Source: an uncultured Selenomonadaceae bacterium | GTDB taxonomy: Bacteria; Bacillota; Negativicutes; Selenomonadales; Selenomonadaceae | Assembly (NCBI GenBank): GCA_905234705.1 | Contig: CAJOIB010000002.1 | Span: 1-34,772 of the forward strand | Direction: 5' to 3' | DNA: 34,772 bases | Part shown: positions 1 to 8,342 of the stretch, in pieces | Layout: each line of letters begins with the position of its first letter | Position numbering within the stretch: the first letter of the stretch is position 1 | The notes under the pieces: generated by a model | Told to the model about the DNA's origin: nothing | Database searches by the model: none | What the model saw: the letters and a program-made list of their open reading frames with translations, nothing else | Position numbers and translations under genes: made by a program

Positions 1-45
1 TTGCAAAAATATTTTAGCACAGCAGGAAAAATTTGTAAATATTGT

Positions 46-87
46 GCGCGCCTTACTCACGACTAAAGTCACGAGTGTGCGGCGCGC
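46..87 (-). repeat. Partial copy of the intergenic hairpin element (copy 7)
   Basis: The outer stem GCGCGCC (46-52) pairs with GGCGCGC (81-87). On the minus strand the inner arm ACTCGTGAC faces GTCGTGAGT around a TTTA loop, and two of its pairs are G-U, so the structure makes sense as RNA. The nested hairpin matches the middle module of the six fuller copies in this window, but the TTTC/GAAA palindrome and the terminal T-run hairpin are missing. It begins four bases after the stop codon of the DctP-like remnant. On the plus strand it is followed by CCTTTT, so it could also terminate transcription entering from the left. Confidence 0.55.
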
Positions 88-90
88 CTT

Positions 91-342
91 TTAATCAATC
101 TTATCGTTTTTCACATTGTTAAGCGCGTCATAACCTTTGCCAAGTTCGCTGTTCCAATGCTCTTCAATTTGAATTTGCCCATTACTTTCTTTAAAAATTC
201 GCGAGAAAAATACTTCGTGCAAAAAAGTCGTGCGCATATTGCCAAGCGGCTCATGGTCGCTGTAAACCAGCGTACGCGCTATTGCGGCTGTATTCAAAAA
301 AATTATGCTCGCAAATGCAAGTAGGCTTATCATGTTTTTCAA
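91..342 (-). pseudogene. Truncated TRAP transporter DctP-like solute-binding protein (N-terminal remnant)
   Basis: Encodes only about 83 residues. There is a signal-peptide-like hydrophobic stretch (ISLLAFASIIFLNTAAIA), followed by a segment resembling the first 60 mature residues of DctP-type binding proteins: YSDHEP, then FKESNGQIQIEEHWNSELG and the YDALNNVKNDKID end. Family members are about 320-340 residues, so three quarters are missing and the frame stops at TAA (91-93) just before a GC-rich hairpin. I prefer the TTG start at 340-342: AGAGG (352-356) lies 9 bases upstream, while the ATG nine bases further in is too far from it. The start lies two bases after the polA stop, so it may still be co-transcribed. 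It is probably a remnant, although a short exported peptide cannot be excluded. No DctQ/DctM genes are in view. Confidence 0.6.
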
Positions 343-343
343 A

Positions 344-2866
344 TTATTTCGCCTCTGCCCAATTTTTTCCGTGGTGAATGTCAACAATCAGCGGCACTTT
401 CAAAGCGATAACATTTTCCATAGCCGCGCGAACAATTTGCTCAACCTGTGCGAGTTCGTTAGCCGCGGTTTCAATCACAAGTTCGTCGTGAACCTGCAAA
501 ATAATTTGGCTCTGAAGGTCGCGCAGATTTTTTTCCGCGTCAATCATAGCCATTTTGATAATATCGGCGGCAGTGCCTTGAATCGGCGTATTCATAGCCA
601 TTCGCTCAGCAAGTCCGCGCTGGTGAAAATTGGCACTGTTAATCATTGGCAAAAAACGCCGCCGCCCAAAAAGCGTCGTAACATAACCGTTTTCGTGCGC
701 CTGCGCGATTGTCTTATCAAGAAATTCTTTGACTTTTGGATACCGCGCAAAATACAGGCTGATATATTCGCCCGCCTCTTTACGCGAAATGCGCAAATCC
801 TTTGACAGCCCATAATCGCTGATACCGTAAACAATGCCGAAATTAACCGCCTTAGCTTTGCGGCGCAGGTCGGGCGTCATATTGTCGATTGATACGCCGA
901 AAACTTCAGCCGCCGTCCGCGCGTGAATATCTTCGCCGCTCAAAAACGCATTAATCAAATTTTCGTCGCCGGACATATGCGCCAACAGCCGAAGTTCAAT
1001 CTGCGAATAATCCGCCGAAACTAAAAAGTCATAGCCCGCGCCAGGCTCAAAAAGCGCGCGAATTTCCCTGCCCTCTTCGGTACGCACGGGAATATTTTGC
1101 AGATTCGGATCTGAACTTGAAAGTCTGCCGGTCGCCGTCACGGTCTGATTAAAATTCGTGTGTACGCGGTGAGTTTCGGGATTTATCAAAATTTTAATGC
1201 CGTCAAGGAAAGTCGACTTCAATTTGGCAAGCGTGCGGAAATTAATAATTTCGTCGATAATCGGGTGAATGCCGCGCAGATTTTCAAGCACTTCAGCGTT
1301 GGTCGAAACGCCGGATTTAGTTTTTTTCTTAGTTTGAGTGACGGGCGGCAGATTCAGCTTTTCAAACAGAATTTCAGCGAGTTGCTTGGGCGAATTGATA
1401 TTGAATTCTTCACCGGCAAGCGCGTAAATATTTTCTTCGATTTTGACAAGGCGGCGCTGCATATCGGCGGATTTTTCGTCAAGGCGGGCGGTGTCAACAT
1501 AGACGCCGCGCATTTCCATTTTCGCCAAAACTGCAGTAAGCGGCAATTCCATTTCTTGATAAAGTTTGGTCAAGCCGGACGCGTCGAGTTTTTCAGCGTA
1601 AAGTTTGCCGATTTTTTCAATGGCGGCGACTTCAGCGGCTGGCGAATCCGGCAGGCTCATATCAAATTCCAGCGTCAGCAATTCCGCGCAGGAATAATTT
1701 TCGCGCTCCGGATACAGCAGGTACGCCGCAATTTCTGTATCGAAAAAATTTGAAATATCGCCAATCGTCGCGCAGTGCAAAATTTTTTTCAAGCCGTGAA
1801 CGTAAATTTTTTTATTGCTGCTAAAAATTTGCTCAAGCTGATTTTCCTCGACTTCAAAAATTTCATCGCCCGCCTTAACAAAATTACCGGCAACCGTCAA
1901 AAATTCCGCGGCAAAAATTTTATCCATATCGACAGCGCTAATTTCCGGCACTCCCAGAATATTCGCGGGTGCGTCATTCATAAATTCGCTAAAAAGATTT
2001 TCCACCGCGTCATACATTTCGTGAATCCGTTTGCGCGCAACTTTCAAAGCGTACCTGCTGCAAAATTCATCAACGCGGCTCAAATTCGGCGTGATTCTGA
2101 AATCCTGCGCGACAAAATTAATATTCGGCACATTACAAACAATCTGCGCGAGTTTCTTACTGAGTTTCGCCATTTCAACGCTACTTTGAATCGCCGCGCG
2201 GAATTTTTTTGAAGAAATTTTATCGCTGTTGGCAAGGACGTTTTCCAAAGTTCCAAAATCCTGCAAAAGTTTCGTGGCAGTTTTCGGACCAATGCCAGCC
2301 ACGCCAGGAATATTATCGGAATTGTCGCCGCACAAACCTTTATAATCGACTAAAAGCCGCGGCTCAAATCCAAATTCAGCCGCGAATTTTTCTTCGTCGT
2401 AAACGTCAATGCTGGTGTTTTTGGTGAAAAGCACGCGCGTATTCTCATTAATCAGCTGAAATGCGTCGCGGTCGCCGGTTACAATGTCAACTTGAAAATC
2501 AGCCGACGCTTGAGCTGCCAGCGTGCCGATAATATCATCAGCCTCGTAATTCGGCGCGGACAAAGTTTTAATTCCAATCGCCGCGGCAAATTCTTCGAGC
2601 ATAGCCATCTGCGCGATTAATTCGTTCGGAGTTTTTTCGCGCCCGCCCTTGTAATCGGGGTAAATTTCAGTGCGAAAAGTTTTGCGCGAAGTGTCCAGCG
2701 CTATCGCCGCGTAAGTCGGATTGTACTCGCGCAGGAGCTTTACCAAAACATTTGAAAAGCCGGTTATTGCGCCAGTTGGTTCGCCGCTCGGCGCTGTCAA
2801 ATTCGGCATTGCGTAAAATGAGCGGTAGAATATACTGCTGCCGTCAATTATCATTACTGTTTGCAT
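344..2866 (-). CDS. polA: DNA polymerase I
   Basis: Repair and replication polymerase of 840 residues that fills gaps and removes Okazaki primers. The N-terminal 5'-3' exonuclease (about 1-290) opens with MIIDGSSIFYRSFYAMP and has the TGDRDAFQL and GDNSDNIPGVAGIG motifs. The central 3'-5' exonuclease-like domain (about 300-460) lacks the acidic DxE metal-binding motif, so proofreading is probably absent, as in Taq and Bacillus Pol I. The polymerase domain has motif A DYSQIELR (about residue 619), motif B RRKAKAVNFGIVYG (about 668) and motif C VHDELV (about 792). The ATG at 2864-2866 has GAGG 7 bases upstream and lies inside the end of the upstream L,D-transpeptidase gene (23-bp overlap), so the two are translationally linked. 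Length and motifs are normal for the family. Confidence 0.97.
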   Translation of the reverse strand: MQTVMIIDGSSIFYRSFYAMPNLTAPSGEPTGAITGFSNVLVKLLREYNPTYAAIALDTSRKTFRTEIYPDYKGGREKTPNELIAQMAMLEEFAAAIGIKTLSAPNYEADDIIGTLAAQASADFQVDIVTGDRDAFQLINENTRVLFTKNTSIDVYDEEKFAAEFGFEPRLLVDYKGLCGDNSDNIPGVAGIGPKTATKLLQDFGTLENVLANSDKISSKKFRAAIQSSVEMAKLSKKLAQIVCNVPNINFVAQDFRITPNLSRVDEFCSRYALKVARKRIHEMYDAVENLFSEFMNDAPANILGVPEISAVDMDKIFAAEFLTVAGNFVKAGDEIFEVEENQLEQIFSSNKKIYVHGLKKILHCATIGDISNFFDTEIAAYLLYPERENYSCAELLTLEFDMSLPDSPAAEVAAIEKIGKLYAEKLDASGLTKLYQEMELPLTAVLAKMEMRGVYVDTARLDEKSADMQRRLVKIEENIYALAGEEFNINSPKQLAEILFEKLNLPPVTQTKKKTKSGVSTNAEVLENLRGIHPIIDEIINFRTLAKLKSTFLDGIKILINPETHRVHTNFNQTVTATGRLSSSDPNLQNIPVRTEEGREIRALFEPGAGYDFLVSADYSQIELRLLAHMSGDENLINAFLSGEDIHARTAAEVFGVSIDNMTPDLRRKAKAVNFGIVYGISDYGLSKDLRISRKEAGEYISLYFARYPKVKEFLDKTIAQAHENGYVTTLFGRRRFLPMINSANFHQRGLAERMAMNTPIQGTAADIIKMAMIDAEKNLRDLQSQIILQVHDELVIETAANELAQVEQIVRAAMENVIALKVPLIVDIHHGKNWAEAK

Positions 2867-4202
2867 GATTAATCCTCAAAATTTCAACGGTTTCAATTTC
2901 CTCAATGGGAATTTTCTTTTCGCGAATTTTTTTGTCAGTGGATTTCTTATCCGATTTAGTCTTCTTGTCAGTTTTAGATTTCTTGTCCGATTTGGTCTTC
3001 TTATCGGATTTGCTTTGCTTGTCAGTTTTCTTCTTGTCAGATTTGCTTTGCTTCTCAGTTTTCTGTTTATCAGCGTCTTTATCGGCGGGCTTATTATCTG
3101 CAGGTTTATTTTCAGGCGTCAAATTTTCAACAGGTTTGTCTTTATCGACGGGCTTAATTTTTTCGGCGTCTTTCTTAGATTTTTTGTCAAGTTTGGAATT
3201 GGCGATATAAAATTTAAAAACTTTGCCTTCGGTAGGATTATCAGAAATATTTTGCAGACCGCCATCGAGATTAAAAAGCACAATGGCATCTTCGGCGTTG
3301 CAATAAATTTGCGATTTACTTTCAAAGCCGGTAACAGTGCCGTACTTAGTTTTGAGCGTAGCTTCGCCCGCGCGCCATTCCAATTTTGTTTTGAGCGCCA
3401 TTGCAACGGGAACTACCGGCAAATAATTAATATTATCGCGCTGAACCGCCTTTGCTAAAAATTTTTTCCCATTGACTTCAACCGGCTCAATGCGTTTGCC
3501 CTGCACTTCGATATTGTACGGTTTACCAATCGTCGTGGGCGTGCCGTCCGACGCTTCAATTTTTTCTTCAATGCTCGCGTCGCTCTCGAAAGGAGCAACC
3601 CCATAAGGCTCAAGCCAGCGATTGACATATGCCACGTCAATATTTTGCCAGCCGTAACCGTCCGGATAAATCCAATAAACCACATTGCCGTCAGCGATTT
3701 TTTCAACAACCACGCGATTATAAGTTATGTCAACCGGCGTCCCAACTTCAACCGCGTCAAAAATTTGCTCGACGTCAGCCTCGCGCATTCGCACACAGCC
3801 ATTTGAAACGTAGCCGCCAATACTGTCGGGGCGATTTGTGCCGTGAATCCCGTAATTGCCGTAAATCTGCATCCAACGATAGCCCAGCGGATTATCCGGT
3901 CCGGAAGAAACAATATATTCGGGGTCGTTTGGGTCAATCCACGGCGGATTAATTTCCTTCGCCACGATTTTAAAATAGCCAACGGGCGTCGGCGTGTAAG
4001 TTTTTCCCAAGCCCAGCGGATACTCCGCAATTTTTACGCCATTTTCGTAGTAAGCCATCATTCGGCTCGCCGCATTTATCGCAATTCGCTTTTCGATTTC
4101 AGGAGATTTCGCCGATTCTTCCGCGTCTGCCGTTGAGCCAAAAAGCAGCGACAAACCTAAAAATCCTGCCGCAAGTTTACTAAAAAATTTCAACCTTAGC
4201 AC
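2844..4202 (-). CDS. Exported L,D-transpeptidase with lysine-rich C-terminal tail
   Basis: Forms or edits 3-3 peptidoglycan crosslinks, or attaches proteins to peptidoglycan, in the periplasm. A signal peptide ends near ADA (residue 27). The YkuD domain spans about 36-165 and contains YGIHGTN (His120) and the active-site motif SNGCVRM (Cys136). Residues about 225-310 resemble the copper-amine-oxidase-N-like add-on domain common in Negativicutes envelope proteins. The C-terminal third is a Lys/Asp/Ser low-complexity tail built on KSDKK and KTDKK units, ending with IPIEEIETVEILRI. The start given is GTG (4200-4202); AAAGG lies only 2 bases upstream, so a TTG three codons in (4191-4193) is an alternative. 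It is first in a unit with polA, and a promoter is visible at 4226-4254. Confidence 0.9.
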   Translation of the reverse strand: MLRLKFFSKLAAGFLGLSLLFGSTADAEESAKSPEIEKRIAINAASRMMAYYENGVKIAEYPLGLGKTYTPTPVGYFKIVAKEINPPWIDPNDPEYIVSSGPDNPLGYRWMQIYGNYGIHGTNRPDSIGGYVSNGCVRMREADVEQIFDAVEVGTPVDITYNRVVVEKIADGNVVYWIYPDGYGWQNIDVAYVNRWLEPYGVAPFESDASIEEKIEASDGTPTTIGKPYNIEVQGKRIEPVEVNGKKFLAKAVQRDNINYLPVVPVAMALKTKLEWRAGEATLKTKYGTVTGFESKSQIYCNAEDAIVLFNLDGGLQNISDNPTEGKVFKFYIANSKLDKKSKKDAEKIKPVDKDKPVENLTPENKPADNKPADKDADKQKTEKQSKSDKKKTDKQSKSDKKTKSDKKSKTDKKTKSDKKSTDKKIREKKIPIEEIETVEILRINHANSNDN

Positions 4203-4225
4203 TGCCTTTCAAAAAAATTTTCGCC

Positions 4226-4254
4226 ATTATAACACACGGCTGAATATTTTTGAA
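4226..4254 (-). promoter_or_regulatory. Sigma-A-type promoter for the L,D-transpeptidase/polA unit
   Basis: Read on the minus strand: -35 TTCAAA (4249-4254), 17-bp spacer, -10 TATAAT (4226-4231), 23 bases before the GTG start. The -10 is consensus and the -35 matches 4 of 6. No other good candidate lies in the gap to the divergent PIG-L-like gene. Confidence 0.55.
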
Positions 4255-4297
4255 GGATTGCGCGGCGCTTTCAAAGAAATTATACGCGGTGATTTGA

Positions 4298-5767
4298 GTG
4301 AATAAAATTTTTGAATCGGGACTCGCGGGCGAATTGGAACTTTATGACGAAATTACCTGCGACGAAGAAACGGCGACCGTTGGCAATTCGTTTTTTGAGC
4401 GCTCATATTTTGGGACGCGGATTTTGATATTGGCGGCGAATTTTGGCGACGAAATTTTAATTGCTGGGAATATGATTTTGAATATGGCGGCGGCGCGCGC
4501 TGAAATTTTCGTTGCCTATTCCAATTTCGATAAAAAATTATTGGCTGAAAATATCGATGCGCTGAAAATTTTGGGCGTTGATAGTAAAAAAATTATTTAT
4601 CTGAACAATGATTTGAAAAAAATTCTGCTGGATTTGCGCGCGAATATTATTTTCTGCGTCGACAGCGATAATCCGGAGCATAAAAATTTATCTGTCGCCT
4701 TTGAAAAAATTCTCGGCGAAATTTTGACTGAAACTGATTATCGCCCCGAAATTTATAAAAAACTTGCGTACGCTACGGCGCTGAATTGTCCGCCCGATTT
4801 TTACGCGCCGAATCTAATATCTGTCAAAGCACCGAAAATTGGCGTGACGAATGACTATGATTTTGATTTAATCGACCGCGCAAATTACATTTGGAACAGC
4901 CGCGTTAGATTTCCCGTGCCGGAAAGTTGCCGAAAAACCTTGCTGAAAAATAATCCGATTGCCGAGGCGATTTTTGCTTACAAAAAAAATCATTGGGCGG
5001 CGCTTAGGATTTTGAACTCGGACGAAATATTTTTTGAGCGGCGCACGGATAACCAGGCGTACTGCGCGAAAGTTTCAAATGCGGCGGCGTGTGACTTTAA
5101 AATTTTTGGCGAAATTTGCACGGATAAGATTTTGACGTTTGAGTGGGCTGAAGGCGTGCAGGTTCGGCGGATTGTGATTTACGGGAATATTTTTGACGAA
5201 ATGACGGCGCAGCTTAAGATTCGGCTGGAAATTGAAAATGACATTGACAGCGAAAAAATTATCAATGCGGAATTGCCGGAACGCGGGCGTCCGTTGATTC
5301 TTGACGTGGGAAAAATTTTCGTGCGTCGCGCAGAAATTGAGACGATTCAGCGCGGTAAAGATTTTGGTATTGCTGAAGTTGAATTTTTCGCACAGATTGA
5401 GCCGCTTAGGAAAATTGCGCCGTTCCTCAAAATGACGATCGGCAAAAATTTTTTCTACCGTTACGATGTGCCCTATGAAGTTGAAAATATTCCGCTGAGC
5501 GTTTACCGGTTTCACGTGGACGAGCCGATTAAAATTACTGCGACCGCGGGCGACGAAAATATTTTGACTGAAGTTATCCGCGGCAATGAAGAAATTATTT
5601 TGAATTTGGGCGAAGCTAAGGAAATTATTTTGACGGCTGAAGTTATCGGCAACGCGAATATTTATGACAGGGCGATAATTCGGCGCGTGGGCGATTTGGC
5701 GCAGATTCAACTCAAAATGTGGCAGTGGCTTGATAAAATGCGCGTCCACAAAATTCGTAATATATGA
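4298..5767 (+). CDS. PIG-L/LmbE-like protein with degenerate zinc motif and C-terminal beta domain
   Basis: A 489-residue protein. Residues about 35-230 follow the PIG-L/LmbE N-acetyl-sugar deacetylase fold: ILILAANFGDEILIAGNMI stands where the family has AHPDDE-x-GxGG, and DSDNPEHKNLS stands where it has HPDH. The first His and Asp of the metal triad are therefore replaced (AANFGDE), while the final DE and a later His remain. Residues about 250-385 look like an F5/8-type carbohydrate-binding beta-sandwich (FEWAEGVQVRRIVIYG, then FGIAEVEFFA), followed by about 100 further beta-rich residues. There is no signal peptide, so it probably acts in the cytoplasm. The GTG start (4298) has only a weak ribosome site, and TTG at 4311 is possible. 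It precedes the lipid A genes, so a role in surface glycan metabolism is inferred; activity is doubtful. Confidence 0.6.
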   Translation: MNKIFESGLAGELELYDEITCDEETATVGNSFFERSYFGTRILILAANFGDEILIAGNMILNMAAARAEIFVAYSNFDKKLLAENIDALKILGVDSKKIIYLNNDLKKILLDLRANIIFCVDSDNPEHKNLSVAFEKILGEILTETDYRPEIYKKLAYATALNCPPDFYAPNLISVKAPKIGVTNDYDFDLIDRANYIWNSRVRFPVPESCRKTLLKNNPIAEAIFAYKKNHWAALRILNSDEIFFERRTDNQAYCAKVSNAAACDFKIFGEICTDKILTFEWAEGVQVRRIVIYGNIFDEMTAQLKIRLEIENDIDSEKIINAELPERGRPLILDVGKIFVRRAEIETIQRGKDFGIAEVEFFAQIEPLRKIAPFLKMTIGKNFFYRYDVPYEVENIPLSVYRFHVDEPIKITATAGDENILTEVIRGNEEIILNLGEAKEIILTAEVIGNANIYDRAIIRRVGDLAQIQLKMWQWLDKMRVHKIRNI

Positions 5768-5768
5768 G

Positions 5769-5797
5769 TTGCAAAAAACCGCCGCGTCAAATAAAAT
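5769..5797 (+). promoter_or_regulatory. Candidate promoter for waaA-lpxK
   Basis: TTGCAA (5769-5774), 17-bp spacer, TAAAAT (5792-5797), 31 bases before the chosen TTG start. The -35 matches 4 of 6 and the -10 matches 5 of 6 consensus bases. It overlaps the stop region of the upstream gene, so readthrough from that gene is also possible. Confidence 0.45.
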
Positions 5798-5828
5798 ATG
5801 CTGATTGAATTTTAAAGGGGCGCTTGTA

Positions 5829-8324
5829 TTGCAGCTACTCTACAACCTCGCGGCAATCTTAGTCGTGATAATAATAATTCCGGTTTTCCTGGTACGCTCG
5901 ATTAGAGAAAAAGGTTTCGTCGAACGAATAAAGCAGAGCCTGGGAATTTTCCCAGAAGGCGCGCTAGATCCTGTGGCGAAAAAAAATTGCATATGGGTAC
6001 ACGCGGCGTCGGTCGGTGAAATAGTCGCAACCAGCCCGCTAATAAAAGAATTTCGGCGCGAATTTCCTAAATCGCCAATACTAGTATCAGTAGTAACAAC
6101 TTCGGGCTACGAAATGGCGAACCGAATAATCAAAGACGCGGACAGCATAATTTATTTCCCGCTGGATTTACCATTTGTAGCGGCGTCGGTATTGCGGCGA
6201 ATCCACCCGCGAATTTTTTTAAATGTCGAAACGGAATTGTGGCCAAACTTTTTGAAAAACGCGCGGCAAATGCATATTCCGGTAATGATGGTAAACGGGC
6301 GCATTTCGGATAAGAGCGTGCGGCGGTATAAATATATGTTCTCGATTTTAACTGATATGATTGGTACAGTGAAATTTTTTGCAATGCAGTCGCCGATAGA
6401 CGCGGATTATATTATGCAGCTGGGCGCGCCGAAACATTTGGTAACCGTTACCGGCAACACGAAATTTGACCAGACTTATACTGACGTGACGCCGGAAGAG
6501 CGCGAAAAAATTTTAACTGATATGGGTTTGCAAAACGCTGAAGGAATTTTTTTAGCGGGCAGTACTCATCGCGGCGAAGAAGATTTTGTTTTGCGCGCAT
6601 TTAAAGGCGTTCGTGAAAATCACCCGCGCGCCAAATTGGTTATTGCTCCGCGTGAACTTTTGCGCACCCGCGAAGTTATCAGCATTTGTAAAAGAGCCGG
6701 TTTCAAAGTTGGTACTCGAACTGAATTGCAGAAACGCCCACCTGCCGGTGAAGACGTGATTATCCTTGATACTATCGGCGAATTGGGCAAAGTTTACAGC
6801 GTCGGCGATGTCATTTACGTTGGCGGCAGTTTGGTTACTCACGGCGGGCATAATATTCTTGAACCGGCGGCTCACGGCAAAGCTATTATCGTTGGTTTGC
6901 ATATGGAAAATTTTAAGGACACGCATGCACTTTTTAAAAATCGAAACGCCTGTATTACCGTGAACAATCCCGACGAACTCGTTGACGAAACTAAAAAACT
7001 TTTCGACGACCCGAATCACAGAAAACAGCTTGAGGACGAAACTTTAAAAATCGTCAAAGAAAATCGCGGCGCGTCAAGGAAATCTGCTGAACTTTTGCGC
7101 AAAGTTTTAACTGAATATGAAGCTAAGGAAAATTCGCGCCACCCGCGCACTACTCAAAAAGTTGAAAATCTCCGCACATATTTTAATTATCTGATTCACC
7201 TTAAAGACGACGAAATTCACGGCGTGGCTATGAATTTGCTGATGGGCTTGATGTACATTTTTTCGTTGATTTATCAGCAGCTGGTGAATATAAAACTTGG
7301 CGGCTACAAAGTTGGTATTTTCGGCAAAGAGCAGCTGAATTGCTTTGTTATCAGCCTTGGGAATATCACGGTTGGCGGGACGGGCAAAACTCCCACGGCT
7401 CAGCGATTGGCGCGCGATATTCGAGATATGGGTTACCGCGTGGTTATTTTGAACCGCGGCTACAGGGCGAAATGGCACGGCGAAGTCGGAATAGTTTCTG
7501 ACGGCAAAGATTTACATATGGACGCGGCGGAAGCTGGCGACGAAGCTTATATGCTGGCTAAACATTTGCCGAACGTACCGGTTTTAATTGGCGCTGAGCG
7601 GGCTGTTACCGGCAAATATGCGATTGAGCATTTCGGCGCGGAAGTTGCCATTCTTGACGACGGCTATCAGCATTGGCAACTGATTCGAGATATGGATATT
7701 TTATTGGTTGACGCGGTTAATGTTTTTGGCAATGGGCATTTATTACCGCGCGGGACTTTGCGCGAATCTATGTCGCATATCAGTCGCGCAGATGTTTGCC
7801 TTATCACGAAAGTTGACCAGGCTGAAGAGGGCGCGGGCGAATATATTCGTGAGACTGTGCATAAGTACAACGCCGACGCTAAAATTGTTGAGAGCATTCA
7901 CCAGCCGCGCTGTTTTATACCGCTGGCTGATTGGTTTATAAATTTGGCGGGCGAAGGTATCAGCGTTGAAAATATTTCCGGTCAAAAGATTATGGCGGTA
8001 TCGGCGATTGGCAATCCTGCGTCATTTGAGCGGACGCTTAAAGATTTGGGCGCTGAAATTCTTGAGAGCATTCATTATCCGGATCATCACGAATATACAA
8101 TTCGGGAAATGCGCGACGTTTTGCAGCAGGCTGACGCGATTGGTGCTGAGGCTATTATCATTACTGAAAAGGACGCTGTGAAAATTCCCGCTGAATTTGC
8201 CAAGGCTAATTGGAACATTCCAATTTTCGTGATTTGCGTTGAAGTTAAATTTCAAGCCGGTGCAGATGCTTTTCAAAATGAGCTTCGTCGTCGCTTGAGC
8301 GAAAAATTAGGCGGGCGTAAATAA
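5829..8324 (+). CDS. Bifunctional Kdo transferase / lipid A 4'-kinase (WaaA-LpxK fusion)
   Basis: Two consecutive lipid A pathway enzymes in one chain of about 831 residues. The N-terminal half (1 to about 425) is a GT30 Kdo transferase with a membrane-anchor helix (LVVIIIIPVFLV), the catalytic WVHAASVGE motif, NVETELWPN and the late THGGHNILEPAA. The C-terminal half (about 440-831) is tetraacyldisaccharide 4'-kinase with the P-loop GNITVGGTGKTP (about residue 511), then LNRGYRAK, AILDDGYQHW and LLPRGTLRE. Both active sites look intact, so it should add Kdo to, and phosphorylate, the lipid A precursor at the inner membrane. TTG at 5829 is chosen because AAAGGGG (5814-5820) lies 8 bases upstream; a TTG eight codons earlier (5805) has no ribosome site. 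The first 500 bases use ATA/GTA/CTA codons far more than the rest. Confidence 0.93.
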   Translation: MQLLYNLAAILVVIIIIPVFLVRSIREKGFVERIKQSLGIFPEGALDPVAKKNCIWVHAASVGEIVATSPLIKEFRREFPKSPILVSVVTTSGYEMANRIIKDADSIIYFPLDLPFVAASVLRRIHPRIFLNVETELWPNFLKNARQMHIPVMMVNGRISDKSVRRYKYMFSILTDMIGTVKFFAMQSPIDADYIMQLGAPKHLVTVTGNTKFDQTYTDVTPEEREKILTDMGLQNAEGIFLAGSTHRGEEDFVLRAFKGVRENHPRAKLVIAPRELLRTREVISICKRAGFKVGTRTELQKRPPAGEDVIILDTIGELGKVYSVGDVIYVGGSLVTHGGHNILEPAAHGKAIIVGLHMENFKDTHALFKNRNACITVNNPDELVDETKKLFDDPNHRKQLEDETLKIVKENRGASRKSAELLRKVLTEYEAKENSRHPRTTQKVENLRTYFNYLIHLKDDEIHGVAMNLLMGLMYIFSLIYQQLVNIKLGGYKVGIFGKEQLNCFVISLGNITVGGTGKTPTAQRLARDIRDMGYRVVILNRGYRAKWHGEVGIVSDGKDLHMDAAEAGDEAYMLAKHLPNVPVLIGAERAVTGKYAIEHFGAEVAILDDGYQHWQLIRDMDILLVDAVNVFGNGHLLPRGTLRESMSHISRADVCLITKVDQAEEGAGEYIRETVHKYNADAKIVESIHQPRCFIPLADWFINLAGEGISVENISGQKIMAVSAIGNPASFERTLKDLGAEILESIHYPDHHEYTIREMRDVLQQADAIGAEAIIITEKDAVKIPAEFAKANWNIPIFVICVEVKFQAGADAFQNELRRRLSEKLGGRK

Positions 8325-8342
8325 ATTTAAGGAGTGAGCGAT

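Noticed and set aside
305..805. Plus-strand frame of 166 codons opposite polA
   Set aside because: It is antisense to conserved polymerase motifs, has no ribosome site, and its product is Phe/Asn/Arg-rich without family resemblance.
5075..5749. Minus-strand frame of 224 codons opposite the PIG-L-like gene
   Set aside because: Mirror frame produced by the GAA/AAA/ATT codon bias of the sense gene; no start signal and no recognisable motif.
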